A model generated the notes under the pieces. It saw only the letters and a program-made list of their open reading frames with translations, had not been told where the DNA came from and ran no database searches. From Pseudomonas koreensis (GTDB lineage Bacteria; Pseudomonadota; Gammaproteobacteria; Pseudomonadales; Pseudomonadaceae), in assembly GCF_024169245.1 (NCBI RefSeq), contig NZ_JALJWP010000001.1, forward strand, positions 1,361,001 through 1,425,000: a stretch of 64,000 bases of DNA, written 5' to 3'. Made by a program: the position numbers and the translations under genes. Numbering within the stretch: the first letter of the stretch is position 1; each line of letters starts with the position of its first letter. Shown in pieces: positions 1 to 9,889 of the stretch.

Positions 1-158
1 TACCAGAACAGCTCGACCACTTCGATCTTGCCAGGCTTTGCCACCGGCACCGGGTTGGCCAGTTCTACATAAGGCGCGGCAGGGGCTTCAGCGGCCTGGG
101 CGGTGACGCCGAACAGGCTGGCAGCGACGAGGGCGGCGCTGATGATCAGATTACGCAT
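1..158 (-). CDS. dsbA: Thiol:disulfide interchange protein DsbA (5' part)
   Basis: Only the N-terminal 52 codons lie in the window; the gene continues past the left edge. The reading begins MRNLIISAALVAAS and gives a cleavable signal peptide ending near TAQAAE, followed by YVELANPVPVAKPG and KIEVVELFWY. The last stretch is what directly precedes the CPHC redox centre in Pseudomonas DsbA, so the active site itself is not visible. DsbA is the periplasmic oxidase that introduces disulfides into exported proteins. It sits next to two periplasmic c-type cytochromes, the usual arrangement near engB/polA in Pseudomonas. The identification rests on the N-terminal match only. Confidence 0.85.
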   Translation of the reverse strand, partial: MRNLIISAALVAASLFGVTAQAAEAPAAPYVELANPVPVAKPGKIEVVELFW

Positions 159-251
159 GCTTTACTCCTGGACAATATGGGTCGCCTCGCTCGACCTGTT
201 TCGACACAGATCCTGGCGGGCATGAGTGCTGTAGTGTAACGGCAGCGGCCA

Positions 252-283
252 CAAAAAAGGGCGGCCAAAGCCACCCTTTTTAT
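252..283 (-). terminator. Rho-independent terminator after the cytochrome c4 gene
   Basis: An inverted repeat pairs AAAAAGGGTGGC with GCCGCCCTTTTT (minus-strand reading) around a 4-nt loop and ends in a T run. It lies between the stop of the cytochrome c4 gene and the start of dsbA, so it most likely separates the two transcripts. Confidence 0.7.
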
Positions 284-357
284 ACTTGCTGCGAAGGATT
301 AATCGAGCGTTAACGTGGCAGGCGTTGCGCACCTCGCTCTACACTCGAACAAGGGCC

Positions 358-969
358 TCAGTGCAGGCCCTGGATGTAGCTGGAAACCGCAGCGATGTCT
401 TCATCGCTCAGCTTGCGCGCGATGGTGCGCATGGTCATGGCGTCGCCGTCATTGGCGCGACCGTCGACTTCCTTGCGGAAATCGGTCAGCTGCTTGGCGA
501 TGTATTGTGCGTGCTGGCCGCCCAGATGCGGAAAGCCTGCGGCGGCGTTGCCGGCGCCATTCGGCGAATGGCAACCGGTGCAGGCTGGCAGGCCTTTTTC
601 CAGGTTGCCGCCACGGAACAGCGCTTCACCGCGAGCAACGATCTTCGGATCGGCGGCACCAACGCTGCCTTTCTGGCTGGCGAAGTAGGCGGAGATATCG
701 GCCAGATCCTGATCGTTCAGGTTGGTCAGCAGCCCGGTCATTTCCAGCACCACGCGCTTGCCCGACTTGATGTCGTGCAATTGCTTGTCGAGGTAGCGTT
801 CACCCTGACCTGCCAGTTTCGGAAAGTTTGGCGCCATGCTGTTGCCGTCCGGGCCATGGCAGGCCCCGCACACGGCGGCTTTGGCCTGGCCTGCTGCGGC
901 ATCGCCGGCAGCATGGGCGAAACCTGAAATTCCCACGGTCAACAGCAGACTCACGATCAATTTGTTCAT
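358..969 (-). CDS. Diheme cytochrome c4
   Basis: A 203-residue protein with a cleaved signal peptide (MNKLIVSLLLTVGISGFAHA) followed by two homologous class I cytochrome domains. Each carries one heme c motif: CGACH at residues 34-38 and CTGCH at 130-134. Methionines at about 77 and 178-180 are the likely sixth ligands. Length and two-domain layout fit cytochrome c4, a periplasmic membrane-associated electron carrier that feeds terminal oxidases. The gene follows the monoheme c5-like gene in the same direction after about 30 bp, so both are probably co-transcribed. The aa3 oxidase encoded later in the window is a plausible electron acceptor, though that pairing is inference. Confidence 0.93.
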   Translation of the reverse strand: MNKLIVSLLLTVGISGFAHAAGDAAAGQAKAAVCGACHGPDGNSMAPNFPKLAGQGERYLDKQLHDIKSGKRVVLEMTGLLTNLNDQDLADISAYFASQKGSVGAADPKIVARGEALFRGGNLEKGLPACTGCHSPNGAGNAAAGFPHLGGQHAQYIAKQLTDFRKEVDGRANDGDAMTMRTIARKLSDEDIAAVSSYIQGLH

Positions 970-999
970 CAGCTAATCCAACTACGGCTAAGGGTTAAG

Positions 1000-1305
1000 T
1001 TATGGGCCGGGCTTACTCTCGCTCATCCACAGGATGATGGCCTGGTAATCCTCGGCACTGCAGTCCATGCACAAACCACGCGGCGGCATCGCCTTGAAAC
1101 CCTGGGTCACGTGTTGCACCAGCGTCCCCATACCTTTCGCCAACCTCGGCGTCCAGGCTTGCTGATCGCCTCTTTTGGGCGCCATGGGTAGTTGGCCGGA
1201 ATGACAGGCACCACAAACACGGTTGTACACAGCTTCCGGATCCTGTGTAGCCTGTGCGCTGTAAAGCGGCACCAAGACTCCGGCAGCCAGCAGCCATTTC
1301 GTCAT
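1000..1305 (-). CDS. Cytochrome c5-like monoheme cytochrome
   Basis: A 101-residue exported protein with a short signal peptide ending near YSAQA. It has one heme c motif (CGACH, residues 31-35), a probable axial methionine at 73 (KAMPPRG) and a second cysteine pair (C79, C82) in GLCMDCSAEDY. That extra pair near the C-terminus is characteristic of the cytochrome c5 family, where it forms a disulfide. It is encoded just upstream of the cytochrome c4 gene and divergently from engB. Its role is probably small-protein electron transfer in the periplasm; the physiological partner cannot be read from the sequence. Confidence 0.88.
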   Translation of the reverse strand: MTKWLLAAGVLVPLYSAQATQDPEAVYNRVCGACHSGQLPMAPKRGDQQAWTPRLAKGMGTLVQHVTQGFKAMPPRGLCMDCSAEDYQAIILWMSESKPGP

Positions 1306-1496
1306 AAAACGACCTTTTCAGGGTTGAGAGCGTTCTGCGTTCTAATGCGCAATCAAAGTCTGGCGCTCTCGTGAACTTCATCCTTCGCTGGGACAAAGCA
1401 CACACAAAATCTGCGGCATTATATACTGGCGTCACTGAAACGGAAGCGACACCGCGTTCCGCGCCCATTCCCGGCGCCGCCCACATCGGAAATCCC

Positions 1497-2141
1497 ATGC
1501 AACTCAAGAATCCCATCCTCGGCCTGTGCCAACAGTCCACATTCATGCTCAGTGCCGCCAAAGTCGATCAATGCCCTGACGACGAAGGCTTCGAAGTGGC
1601 GTTTGCCGGTCGTTCCAACGCTGGCAAATCCAGCGCGCTGAACACCCTGACCCACGCCAGCCTGGCGCGCACCTCGAAAACTCCGGGTCGCACACAGCTG
1701 TTGAACTTCTTCAAGCTAGACGATGATCGCCGTCTGGTCGACCTGCCGGGCTACGGTTATGCAAAAGTACCGATCCCGCTCAAGCAACACTGGCAGCGCC
1801 ACCTCGAGGCTTACCTCGGTGGTCGGGAGAGTCTGAAGGGTTTGATTCTGATGATGGACATCCGCCATCCGATGACCGACTTCGACCTGCTGATGCTCGA
1901 CTGGGCCGTCGCCGCCGGCATGCCGATGCACATCCTGCTGACCAAAGCCGACAAGCTCACCTACGGCGCAGCCAAGAACACCCTGCTGAAAGTGCAGTCG
2001 GAAATCCGCAAAGGCTGGGGCGACTCGATCACCATCCAACTGTTCTCTGCACCAAAACGCATGGGCCTGGAAGAGGCCTACACCGTATTGGCCGACTGGA
2101 TGGAACTCGCAGACAAAGGCGCCGAGGTGGCAGCCGAGTAA
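1497..2141 (+). CDS. engB: Ribosome biogenesis GTPase EngB (YsxC/YihA)
   Basis: A 214-residue TRAFAC-class GTPase needed for assembly of the large ribosomal subunit. Visible motifs are the P-loop GRSNAGKSS (38-46), the switch region TPGRTQ (62-67), the G3 motif DLPGYG (82-87) and the G4 motif TKAD (149-152). The reading frame is open upstream to 1371, but that extension is compositionally odd; the ATG at 1497 (MQLKNPILG) gives the normal family length. It is followed by a palindromic element and the ErsA gene, with polA beyond. This is the same engB-sRNA-polA arrangement in which Spot 42 sits in enterobacteria. Confidence 0.95.
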   Translation: MQLKNPILGLCQQSTFMLSAAKVDQCPDDEGFEVAFAGRSNAGKSSALNTLTHASLARTSKTPGRTQLLNFFKLDDDRRLVDLPGYGYAKVPIPLKQHWQRHLEAYLGGRESLKGLILMMDIRHPMTDFDLLMLDWAVAAGMPMHILLTKADKLTYGAAKNTLLKVQSEIRKGWGDSITIQLFSAPKRMGLEEAYTVLADWMELADKGAEVAAE

Positions 2142-2150
2142 GACAATTTC

Positions 2151-2272
2151 AAAACTGACTGTGGTGCTGTCAGGCAAGGCGAAAGCACCGCTAAAAAGCG
2201 GAGTTTAGGGTACCTAAATGAGCATTTTTAGCGGTGCTTTTAACGCAGCATGACGGCATCACAGCCAGTTTT
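2151..2272. repeat. 122-bp near-perfect palindrome (MITE-like)
   Basis: The left arm begins AAAACTGACTGTGGTGC and the right arm, read on the other strand, begins AAAACTGGCTGTGATGC; the arms stay alike down to a perfect 16-bp core pair (AAAGCACCGCTAAAAA at 2182-2197 with its complement at 2225-2240). The centre contains TTTAGGGTACCTAAA. The whole element could fold into one long hairpin. It sits between the engB stop and the ErsA terminator. The structure suggests a non-autonomous mobile element or large intergenic repeat rather than a simple terminator; copy number elsewhere cannot be judged here. Confidence 0.75.
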
Positions 2273-2277
2273 GGGGC

Positions 2278-2408
2278 AAAAAAAGCCCCGGACTTCATTG
2301 GGGAGGGAGAAGTTCCGGGGTTTAAGTTCCGAACCGCTAGGGCGGGGTTCAGATATCTGCCAACACTTAACACAACATAGGAGCATCGAAGGGCTTCACC
2401 AGCCATTC
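2278..2408 (-). ncRNA. ersA: ErsA-type regulatory small RNA
   Basis: A minus-strand transcription unit of about 131 nt lies between engB and polA. Upstream is a promoter that fits the AlgU/sigma-E consensus: GAACTA at 2437-2442, a 17-bp spacer and TCAGA at 2415-2419. Downstream is a strong terminator (stem pairing CCCCGGAACTTC with GAAGTCCGGGG, one bulge) followed by seven Ts at 2278-2284. P. aeruginosa ErsA lies in the same engB-polA interval, is about 132 nt long and depends on AlgU, so location, size and promoter type all agree. ErsA acts with Hfq on envelope, exopolysaccharide and biofilm targets. The transcription start is inferred from the promoter, not measured. Confidence 0.85.
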
Positions 2409-2414
2409 AGTACC

Positions 2415-2442
2415 TCTGAGTGTTTCATCGGCAGATTAGTTC
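2415..2442 (-). promoter_or_regulatory. AlgU (sigma-22)-like promoter of ersA
   Basis: Read on the minus strand: GAACTA, 17 bp, TCAGA. The extracytoplasmic stress sigma factor AlgU recognises GAACTT-N16/17-TCTGA, so five of six and four of five positions match. It is correctly placed for a transcript starting near 2408. Confidence 0.75.
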
Positions 2443-2548
2443 AGATTTTTTTCAAAAAGCTTTGGAATAGGCTCAAGCATTTATCGGTCTAAGCCCGTTT
2501 CATCGGGCTCGCCGCGGCAGCAGGTCGCGGCGATGCCTAAAAAATGGC

Positions 2549-5353
2549 TCAGTGCGCCTCATCCCAGTTATTGCCCACGCCAACTTCTACCAATAGCGGC
2601 ACATCCAGTTTTGCCGCTTCGCTCATGTGCGTACGAATTTCGGCACTGACCTGCTCGACCAGATCCTCGCGAACCTCCAGCACCAGTTCATCGTGCACCT
2701 GCAGGATGACCCGCGCATCCAGCCCCGACGTCGCTAGCCAGTTATCCACAGCCACCATGGCTTTCTTGATGATGTCCGCCGCCGTGCCCTGCATCGGCGC
2801 GTTGATCGCCGTGCGTTCTGCGGCGGCGCGTTCCTGCGGCTTGTTCGAGTTGATCTCCGGCAGGTACAGACGACGACCGAAGAAGGTTTCGACGTAACCC
2901 TGATCCGCCGCCTGCGCTCGGGTGCGCTCCATGTACTCACGAACGCCTGGATAACGGGCGAAGTAGGTATCGATATAAGCCTTGGCAGTCTTGGTGTCGA
3001 CGCCGATGTCCTTGCCAAGCTTCTGCGCACCCATGCCGTAGATCAGACCGAAGTTGATCGCCTTGGCGCTGCGGCGCTGGTCCGAGGTCACTTGCTCAAG
3101 CTCGACCTTGAACACTTCGGCAGCGGTCGCGGTGTGCACGTCGAGGTTGTTGCGGAAGGCATTCATCAGGCCTTCGTCGCGGGACAGGTGGGCCATGATG
3201 CGCAGTTCGATCTGCGAGTAGTCCGCCGCCAGCAGCTTATAGCCCTTCGGCGCGACGAACGCCTGACGAATGCGTCGGCCTTCGGCGGTACGCACCGGAA
3301 TGTTCTGCAGGTTCGGATCACTGGAGGACAAGCGCCCGGTCGAGGCCACGGCTTGATGATAGGACGTGTGGATGCGCCCGGTGCGCGGGTTGATCTGCTC
3401 CGGCAGCCGATCGGTATAGGTGCTTTTCAGTTTGCTCATCGAGCGGTGCTCCATCAGCACTTTCGGCAAGCGGTGATCGTCTTCGGCGAGCTTGGCCAGC
3501 ACTTCTTCAGCCGTGGACGGCTGGCCTTTGGCGGTTTTCTTCAGCACCGGCAAACCAAGCTTTTCATAGAGAATCACGCCCAGTTGCTTCGGCGAGCCGA
3601 GGTTGAATTCCTCCCCGGCAATCTCGAAGGCTTCACGCTCGAGCGCAACCATTTTGTTGCCCAGCTCGATGCTCTGGATACCGAGCAGCTCGGCATCAAC
3701 GAACGCGCCCTGACGTTCGATGCGCGCCAGTACCGGTACCAGCGGAATCTCGATGTCGGTCAGCACGCTGGCCAGGCTCGGAATCGCGCTGAGTTTTTCG
3801 AACAGAGCCTGGTGCAAGCGCAGGGTGATGTCGGCATCTTCGGCGGCGTATGGCCCGGCCTGTTCCAGAGCGATCTGGTCGAAGGTCAGTTGCTTGGCCC
3901 CTTTGCCGGCGATGTCCTGGAAGCTCACCGTGGTGTGGTCGAGGTACTTCTGCGCGAGGCTGTCCATGTCGTGACGGGTCGCGGTGGAGTTGAGTACGTA
4001 GGATTCAAGCATGGTGTCGAAGGCGATGCCGCGCACTGTGATGCCTTCACTCTGATCGCCGCCGATGGCGCAGTTGGCCAGAATGTTCATGTCGAACTTG
4101 GCGTGCTGGCCGACCTTGAGCTTGTTCGGGTCTTCCAGGATCGGCTTGAGTGCGCGCAGCACGGTGTCGCGATCCAGTTGCTCCGGTACGCCGATGTAGG
4201 AGTGGGTCAGCGGAATGTACGCGGCTTCGTTGGCCTGTACGGCGAACGACAGACCGACCAGTTGTGCCCGCTGCGCGTCGATGCCGGTGGTTTCGGTGTC
4301 GAAGGCGATCAGCTCGGCGTTGCGCAGTTTTTCCAGCCAGACATCAAAGCGTGCCTGATCGAGGATGGTTTCGTACACGGCTTCGGCAGGGGCAGCGGCC
4401 GCCTCGGCTTGTGGGGCGCTGAACAGATCATGGGCTGGCGCGGGTTCAGCCGCGGCGTTCAGTTCCAGACGCTTGGCGTCGCGATCCAGATCACTGAGCC
4501 AGCTCTTGAATTCCAGCAGTGTGTAGAGCTCGTAGAGTTTGGCCGGATCTTCCTGACCCATCTGCAGATCGTCGAGGCCGATATCCAGCGGCACATCGAT
4601 CTTGATGGTTGCCAGTTGATAGGAGAGGAAAGCCATTTCCTTGTGCTCTTCGAGCTTGGCCACCAGGGTTTTCGCCCCACGAATCGGCAGGGTCGGCACG
4701 ATGTCGAGGTTGGCGTACAGCTCGGTCAGACCGCCGTTGACGCCGACCAGCAGGCCGGACGCCGTCTTCGGGCCGATGCCCGGCACGCCCGGAATGTTGT
4801 CGGAGGAATCGCCCATCAGCGCCAGGTAATCGATGATCTGCTCCGGTGCGACGCCAAATTTCTCTTTAACGCCCTCCACATCCATCGAACTACCGGACAT
4901 GGTGTTGACCAAGGTAATGTGGCCGTCGACCAGTTGCGCCATGTCCTTGTCGCCGGTGGAGATGATCACCGGACGGTCCGCCGCCGCGCTGCTGCGGGCG
5001 AGGGTGCCGATCACATCGTCGGCCTCGACGCCGTCCACGCACAGCAGCGGGAAGCCGAGGGCGATCACGCTCTGGTGCAGCGGCTCGATCTGCACGCGCA
5101 TGTCATCGGGCATGCTCGGGCGGTTGGCCTTGTATTCGGCGTACATCTCATCGCGAAATGTCCCGCCCTTGGCGTCGAACACCACGGCGAACGGGCTGTC
5201 CGGGTACTGCTTGCGCAGACTCTTGAGCATGTTCAGCACGCCTTTGACCGCACCGGTCGGCAGGCCTTTGGACGTGGTCAGTGGTGGCAGTGCATGAAAG
5301 GCGCGGTACAGGTAAGACGAACCGTCCACCAGGACGAGGGGGGCTTGGCTCAT
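2549..5353 (-). CDS. polA: DNA polymerase I
   Basis: A 934-residue family A polymerase for Okazaki-fragment processing and repair synthesis. The N-terminal 5'-3' exonuclease domain (about 1-290) starts [21 protein letters not shown] 3'-5' proofreading domain (about 325-520) carries FDTETTG near residue 355, so proofreading residues are present. The polymerase domain carries motif A (DYSQIELR), the O-helix region [14 protein letters not shown] and motif C (QVHDELVLE). The frame also opens at a TTG 12 nt upstream, but the ATG at 5353 matches the family N-terminus. The gene is single and complete; the ErsA gene lies downstream on the same strand with its own promoter. Confidence 0.98.
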   Translation of the reverse strand: MSQAPLVLVDGSSYLYRAFHALPPLTTSKGLPTGAVKGVLNMLKSLRKQYPDSPFAVVFDAKGGTFRDEMYAEYKANRPSMPDDMRVQIEPLHQSVIALGFPLLCVDGVEADDVIGTLARSSAAADRPVIISTGDKDMAQLVDGHITLVNTMSGSSMDVEGVKEKFGVAPEQIIDYLALMGDSSDNIPGVPGIGPKTASGLLVGVNGGLTELYANLDIVPTLPIRGAKTLVAKLEEHKEMAFLSYQLATIKIDVPLDIGLDDLQMGQEDPAKLYELYTLLEFKSWLSDLDRDAKRLELNAAAEPAPAHDLFSAPQAEAAAAPAEAVYETILDQARFDVWLEKLRNAELIAFDTETTGIDAQRAQLVGLSFAVQANEAAYIPLTHSYIGVPEQLDRDTVLRALKPILEDPNKLKVGQHAKFDMNILANCAIGGDQSEGITVRGIAFDTMLESYVLNSTATRHDMDSLAQKYLDHTTVSFQDIAGKGAKQLTFDQIALEQAGPYAAEDADITLRLHQALFEKLSAIPSLASVLTDIEIPLVPVLARIERQGAFVDAELLGIQSIELGNKMVALEREAFEIAGEEFNLGSPKQLGVILYEKLGLPVLKKTAKGQPSTAEEVLAKLAEDDHRLPKVLMEHRSMSKLKSTYTDRLPEQINPRTGRIHTSYHQAVASTGRLSSSDPNLQNIPVRTAEGRRIRQAFVAPKGYKLLAADYSQIELRIMAHLSRDEGLMNAFRNNLDVHTATAAEVFKVELEQVTSDQRRSAKAINFGLIYGMGAQKLGKDIGVDTKTAKAYIDTYFARYPGVREYMERTRAQAADQGYVETFFGRRLYLPEINSNKPQERAAAERTAINAPMQGTAADIIKKAMVAVDNWLATSGLDARVILQVHDELVLEVREDLVEQVSAEIRTHMSEAAKLDVPLLVEVGVGNNWDEAH

Positions 5354-5427
5354 GAGCAGGATCAACCTTTTCGGCGGGTCCGGGGCTAGAATAGCGGGAC
5401 CGTTGACGACAAAGGGACAAGGTTATC

Positions 5428-5718
5428 ATGCGTACGTTAAATCGCTTGCTGCTGGTCGGGTTGATCGCTGTCTCACCACTGGCCGCGATGGCGGCGGATG
5501 ATGCGCCGGGCGGCGACCCCGATGTCACTATCCGCACGGAGGGCGACAAGACCATTCAGGAGTACCGTCAGAACGGTTTCCTGTATGCGATAAAGGTCAC
5601 GCCAAAGAATGGGAAACCTTATTTTCTGGTGCGCGCCGACGGTACGGATGCCAATTTCATCCGCTCGGATCAGCCGGATATGCTGATTCCGTCATGGAAG
5701 ATTTTCGAATGGAAGTAG
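5428..5718 (+). CDS. Small exported DUF2782 protein
   Basis: A 96-residue protein with a signal peptide (MRTLNRLLLVGLIAVSPLAAMA) and a small beta-rich domain containing TIQEYRQNGFLYAIKVTPKNG and the C-terminal PSWKIFEWK. This is the DUF2782 pattern, found beside polA in many gammaproteobacteria. It is transcribed divergently from polA and is followed after about 50 bp by thrB. The AAGG five bases before the ATG supports the start. The mature protein is probably periplasmic; its function is unknown. Confidence 0.85.
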   Translation: MRTLNRLLLVGLIAVSPLAAMAADDAPGGDPDVTIRTEGDKTIQEYRQNGFLYAIKVTPKNGKPYFLVRADGTDANFIRSDQPDMLIPSWKIFEWK

Positions 5719-5771
5719 GTTTTCAATTCACCCGCCGCCGCAGTCGCGGCGCCCGTACTGGCAGTTAAGAC

Positions 5772-6725
5772 ATGTCTGTGTTCACTCCCCTGGCTCGGCT
5801 CGAGCTGGAAACCTTTCTCGCCCCTTACGGGCTCGGCCGCCTGCTTGATTTCCAGGGGATCGCCGCCGGCAGCGAAAACACCAATTTCTTCATCAGCCTG
5901 GAGCAGGGCGAGTTTGTCCTCACCCTGGTCGAACGCGGCCCGGTGCAGGAGATGCCGTTCTTCATCGACCTGCTCGACGTGCTGCACGAAGCCGATCTGC
6001 CGGTGCCTTATGCCCTGCGCACCACTGACGGCGTGGCGCTGCGTGAACTAAAAGGCAAGCCAGCGCTGCTGCAACCGCGTCTGTCGGGCAAGCACATCAA
6101 GGTCGCCAATGCCCAGCATTGCGCCCAGGTCGGCGAATTGCAGGCACATCTGCACCTAGCGACCCAGGGCGAGCGCATGATCAAGCGCAAGACCGATCGC
6201 GGTCTGGACTGGATGCTGGAAGAGGGTTGTGAATTTCTCTCGCACCTGAGCGATGAGCCGCGCGCGCTGTTGCAAAGCGCGCTGGATGAAATCTCTGAGC
6301 GCAAAGACAAGATCCTCGCGCTGCCGAGGGCGAACATCCACGCGGATCTGTTCCGCGACAATGCGATGTTCGAAGGCACGCACCTGACCGGGCTGATCGA
6401 CTTCTACAACGCCTGCTCGGGGCCGATGCTGTATGACGTGGCAATCGCGTTGAACGACTGGTGCTCGGATGAAGCGGGCGTGATCGATGGCCCGCGGGCC
6501 CGAGCGTTTCTCGGTGCCTACGCCGCGCTGCGCCCATTCACGGCGGCGGAAGCTGAACTGTGGCCGACGATGCTGCGCGTGGCTTGTGTACGGTTCTGGC
6601 TGTCACGCTTGATCGCCGCCGAGCAGTTCGCCGGGCAGGATGTGTTGATTCATGATCCGCGGGAGTTCGAGCAGCGTCTGGCACAGCGGCAGAAGGTTCA
6701 CACACCGTTGCCTTTCGCCCTTTAA
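5772..6725 (+). CDS. thrB: Homoserine kinase, ThrB2/APH-fold type
   Basis: A 317-residue kinase of the aminoglycoside-phosphotransferase fold, the non-orthologous homoserine kinase used by Pseudomonas in threonine synthesis. The N-terminal lobe contains GIAAGSENTNFF; the catalytic loop is NIHADLFRDNAMF near residue 195 (HxDxxxxN), followed by the metal-binding IDFYNA. It would phosphorylate the hydroxyl of L-homoserine with ATP in the cytosol. It runs in the same direction as the DUF2782 gene and ends at a REP doublet shared with the convergent znuA. The fold is certain; the substrate is assigned from recalled Pseudomonas homologues in the same location. Confidence 0.9.
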   Translation: MSVFTPLARLELETFLAPYGLGRLLDFQGIAAGSENTNFFISLEQGEFVLTLVERGPVQEMPFFIDLLDVLHEADLPVPYALRTTDGVALRELKGKPALLQPRLSGKHIKVANAQHCAQVGELQAHLHLATQGERMIKRKTDRGLDWMLEEGCEFLSHLSDEPRALLQSALDEISERKDKILALPRANIHADLFRDNAMFEGTHLTGLIDFYNACSGPMLYDVAIALNDWCSDEAGVIDGPRARAFLGAYAALRPFTAAEAELWPTMLRVACVRFWLSRLIAAEQFAGQDVLIHDPREFEQRLAQRQKVHTPLPFAL

Positions 6726-6729
6726 GATC

Positions 6730-6807
6730 AAAAGATCGCAGCCTTCGGCAGCTCCTACAAGGGATTGATGTACACCCTGTAGGAGCTGCCGAAGGCTGCG
6801 ATCTTTT
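6730..6807. repeat. REP doublet between convergent thrB and znuA
   Basis: Two inverted copies of a REP unit (AAAAGATCGCAGCCTTCGGC and its complement, outer ends about 28 bp each) flank a 20-bp spacer. The A and T runs at the outside allow it to act as a bidirectional terminator between the two converging genes. The same unit recurs near 10604 and, degenerate, near 46795. Confidence 0.85.
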
Positions 6808-6816
6808 TCTATGGGG

Positions 6817-7737
6817 TTACAGAGACTCCAGGCATCCCGCCAAATCATTGCCCAACTTTTCCAACACCTGCTCATAGCCCTGAGCCGTCGCCGGGGTGTA
6901 CCCGCCCAACGCATCCAGTTCCGCCAGCTTCACCGGCAGGCCAGCCACCAGCGTTTCCGCCAGACGCGGACGCAACGGCGGTTCGCTGAACACACAGGTC
7001 TTGCCCACTTCCTGCAAGCGCTGGCGCATCGCCGCCACATGCTGAGCGCCGGGCTGCACTTCAGCAGCGACGGCGAAGACCCCGGCGTGCTTCAGGCCAT
7101 AAGCGTCTTCGAAATAATCAAAGGCCTCGTGAAAGACGAAATACGGCTTGCCTTCGACATTGGCCAGGCGCTTCTTCAAGCGCAGATCCAGCGCATCCAG
7201 ACGTTCATCGAAGGCTTTGGCGTTGCTCTGATAACGCTGGGCATTGGCCGGGTCGGCGGCGCTGAGGTCGGCGGCCATTTTGTCGGCGATTACCCGCGCA
7301 TTGACCGGCGAAAGCCACAAGTGCGCATCCAGCGAGCCGGGGCGATGATCGTGATCATGCTCGTCGGCTTCTTCGGCATGGGAATGGTTGTCTGCGCCGA
7401 AATGGCGCAATTTCAGCCCCGGCAGATCCTGCACCGCGACACTCGGCAGGCTGCGACCGTTGAGCACCCGCGGGAGGAAGCCTTCCATGTCCGGGCCGAT
7501 CCAGTAAAGCAGATCGACCGACTGCACCTTCCGTACGTCGGAGGGGCGCAGGGCGTAATTGTGCGGCGAGGCGCCCGGTGGCAACAGCACCTCGGGAATC
7601 GCCACGCCGTCCTGCACGGCAGCGGCAATCAGCTGCAACGGTTTGATGCTGGTGAGGACTTTGACCTCGGCCTGAGCCGTACCGGTCAGCAGAAAAACGG
7701 CAACAAAGGCCACAAAAACAGAAAAAAGTCGGGACAC
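6817..7737 (-). CDS. znuA: Zinc ABC transporter substrate-binding protein ZnuA
   Basis: A 306-residue periplasmic cluster 9 (cluster A-I) binding protein that captures zinc for ZnuBC. It has a signal peptide ending near GTAQAE. Likely zinc ligands are H59 (GASPHNYAL), H139 (DAHLWLSP) and H203 (VFHEAFDYF). Between the first two lies a histidine- and acid-rich loop (about 117-131, NHSHAEEADEHDHDH), typical of ZnuA. The start is the GTG at 7737; an in-frame GTG nine bases upstream is possible but less well placed. It is divergent from zur-znuCB with a Zur-like box between them, so zinc repression is expected. Confidence 0.94.
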   Translation of the reverse strand: MSRLFSVFVAFVAVFLLTGTAQAEVKVLTSIKPLQLIAAAVQDGVAIPEVLLPPGASPHNYALRPSDVRKVQSVDLLYWIGPDMEGFLPRVLNGRSLPSVAVQDLPGLKLRHFGADNHSHAEEADEHDHDHRPGSLDAHLWLSPVNARVIADKMAADLSAADPANAQRYQSNAKAFDERLDALDLRLKKRLANVEGKPYFVFHEAFDYFEDAYGLKHAGVFAVAAEVQPGAQHVAAMRQRLQEVGKTCVFSEPPLRPRLAETLVAGLPVKLAELDALGGYTPATAQGYEQVLEKLGNDLAGCLESL

Positions 7738-7764
7738 GATGACCACTCAAGGAAGCGAGAACGG

Positions 7765-7777
7765 GTAACATAATAAC
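7765..7777. promoter_or_regulatory. Candidate Zur operator
   Basis: GTAACATAATAAC matches the core Zur palindrome GTTATANTATAAC at most positions. It lies in the 66-bp gap between the divergent znuA and zur starts, where one operator could control both promoters. Confidence 0.6.
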
Positions 7778-7803
7778 GTCTCCAGCAAATCTCGTCGCCG
7801 CTC

Positions 7804-8285
7804 ATGCCTATTACACCGATTGCCAGCCGTCCCCACGACCACTCCCATTGCGTGCACAGCGCTCTGTCCGAGGCCGATACCTTGTGCGCGCAAAAAGGTT
7901 TGCGTCTGACCGCCCTGCGCCGCCGCGTGCTGGAACTGGTCTGGCAGAGCCACAAGCCGCTGGGTGCCTACGACATCCTCGCTGTGCTCAGCGAGCAGGA
8001 CGGCCGCCGCGCCGCGCCGCCTACGGTGTACCGCGCACTGGATTTCCTCCTGGAAAACGGCCTGGTCCATCGCATCTCGTCGCTCAACGCCTTCGTTGGC
8101 TGCGTGCATCCTGAACACGCGCATCAGGGTCAGTTCCTGATCTGCCGCGACTGCCACGCCGCTATCGAACTCGAGCAAAAAGTGATCAGTGACGCGATCA
8201 TCAGCAGCGCCAAAGACGTCGGATTCATCGTCGAAGCGCAGACGGTCGAAGTGGTCGGCCTGTGCGCCGGTTGCCAGGGGGCCTG

Positions 8286-8286
<1 letters not shown>
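7804..8286 (+). CDS. zur: Zinc uptake regulator Zur (Fur family)
   Basis: A 160-residue Fur-family repressor. The winged helix occupies about 33-95 and contains the recognition helix segment [15 protein letters not shown]. The C-terminal dimerisation and metal domain has HPEHAHQG and two cysteine pairs (C114/C117 and C154/C157) that would hold the structural zinc. An unusual histidine-rich start ([10 protein letters not shown], 9-18) precedes the DNA-binding part. With zinc bound it should repress znuA and its own operon. Its stop overlaps the znuC start (TGATG), indicating translational coupling. Gene context separates it from Fur and PerR. Confidence 0.93.
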
Positions 8287-9063
<777 letters not shown>

Positions 9064-9071
<8 letters not shown>

Positions 9072-9852
9072 TTTTCTCTTGTATGCCCTGCTTGCAGGTC
9101 TGGCGCTGGCGCTGGTGGCCGGACCGCTCGGCTCGTTTGTGGTGTGGCGGCGCATGGCCTATTTCGGCGACACCCTGTCCCACGCCGCGCTGCTCGGCGT
9201 GGCCTTGGGCTTTCTGCTGGATGTCAGCCCGACGGTAGCGGTGACGGTCGGTTGCCTGCTGCTGGCGGTGCTGCTGGTGACGCTGCAACAGCGCCAGCCA
9301 CTGGCGTCCGACACGCTGTTGGGAATTCTTGCGCCGAGCACGCTCTCTCTCGGCCTGGTGGTACTAAGCTTCATGCATGAAGTGCGGATCGACCTGATGG
9401 CCTATCTGTTTGGCGATCTGCTGGCGATCAGTCCGAGCGACCTGGCGTGGATCCTCGGCGGCACCGCGGCGGTGCTGGTGTTGCTGGTGACGCTATGGCG
9501 GCCACTGCTGGCGGTCACCGTGCACGAAGAGCTGGCGCGGGTCGAGGGCCTGCCGGTTGCGGGTTTACGCTTGGCGCTGATGCTGTTGATCGCGGTGGTG
9601 ATCGCGGTGGCGATGAAAATCGTCGGGGTATTGTTGATCACTTCGCTGCTGATCATTCCGGCCGCTGCGGCACAGCGTCACGCCCGTTCGCCGGAGCAGA
9701 TGGCCCTGGGCGCGAGCCTGCTGGGCATGCTCGCGGTGTGCGGCGGGCTGGCATTGTCATGGTTCAAGGACACCCCGGCGGGGCCGTCGATCGTGGTGAC
9801 GGCGGCCGCGCTGTTTCTGTTGAGTTTTGTTCTGCCCCGTCGTGGGGTGTAG
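9064..9852 (+). CDS. znuB: Zinc ABC transporter permease ZnuB
   Basis: A 262-residue integral membrane protein of the ABC-3 permease family with about eight hydrophobic segments. Recognisable pieces are [21 protein letters not shown] near the N-terminus and [19 protein letters not shown] near the middle-to-end, which are family hallmarks. It forms the membrane channel with ZnuC as ATPase and ZnuA as periplasmic receptor. The ATG at 9064 lies within the last codons of znuC; the frame is open further upstream only as a shadow of znuC. Confidence 0.94.
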
Positions 9853-9889
9853 ACTTGGCCGCTTTTTGCGCAATTAGAGAGTCGCAGGA

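Noticed and set aside
3092..5389. A 765-codon open frame antisense to polA
   Set aside because: GC-rich third-position bias of polA creates long antisense frames; the product is low-complexity with no domain and the polA frame is unambiguous.
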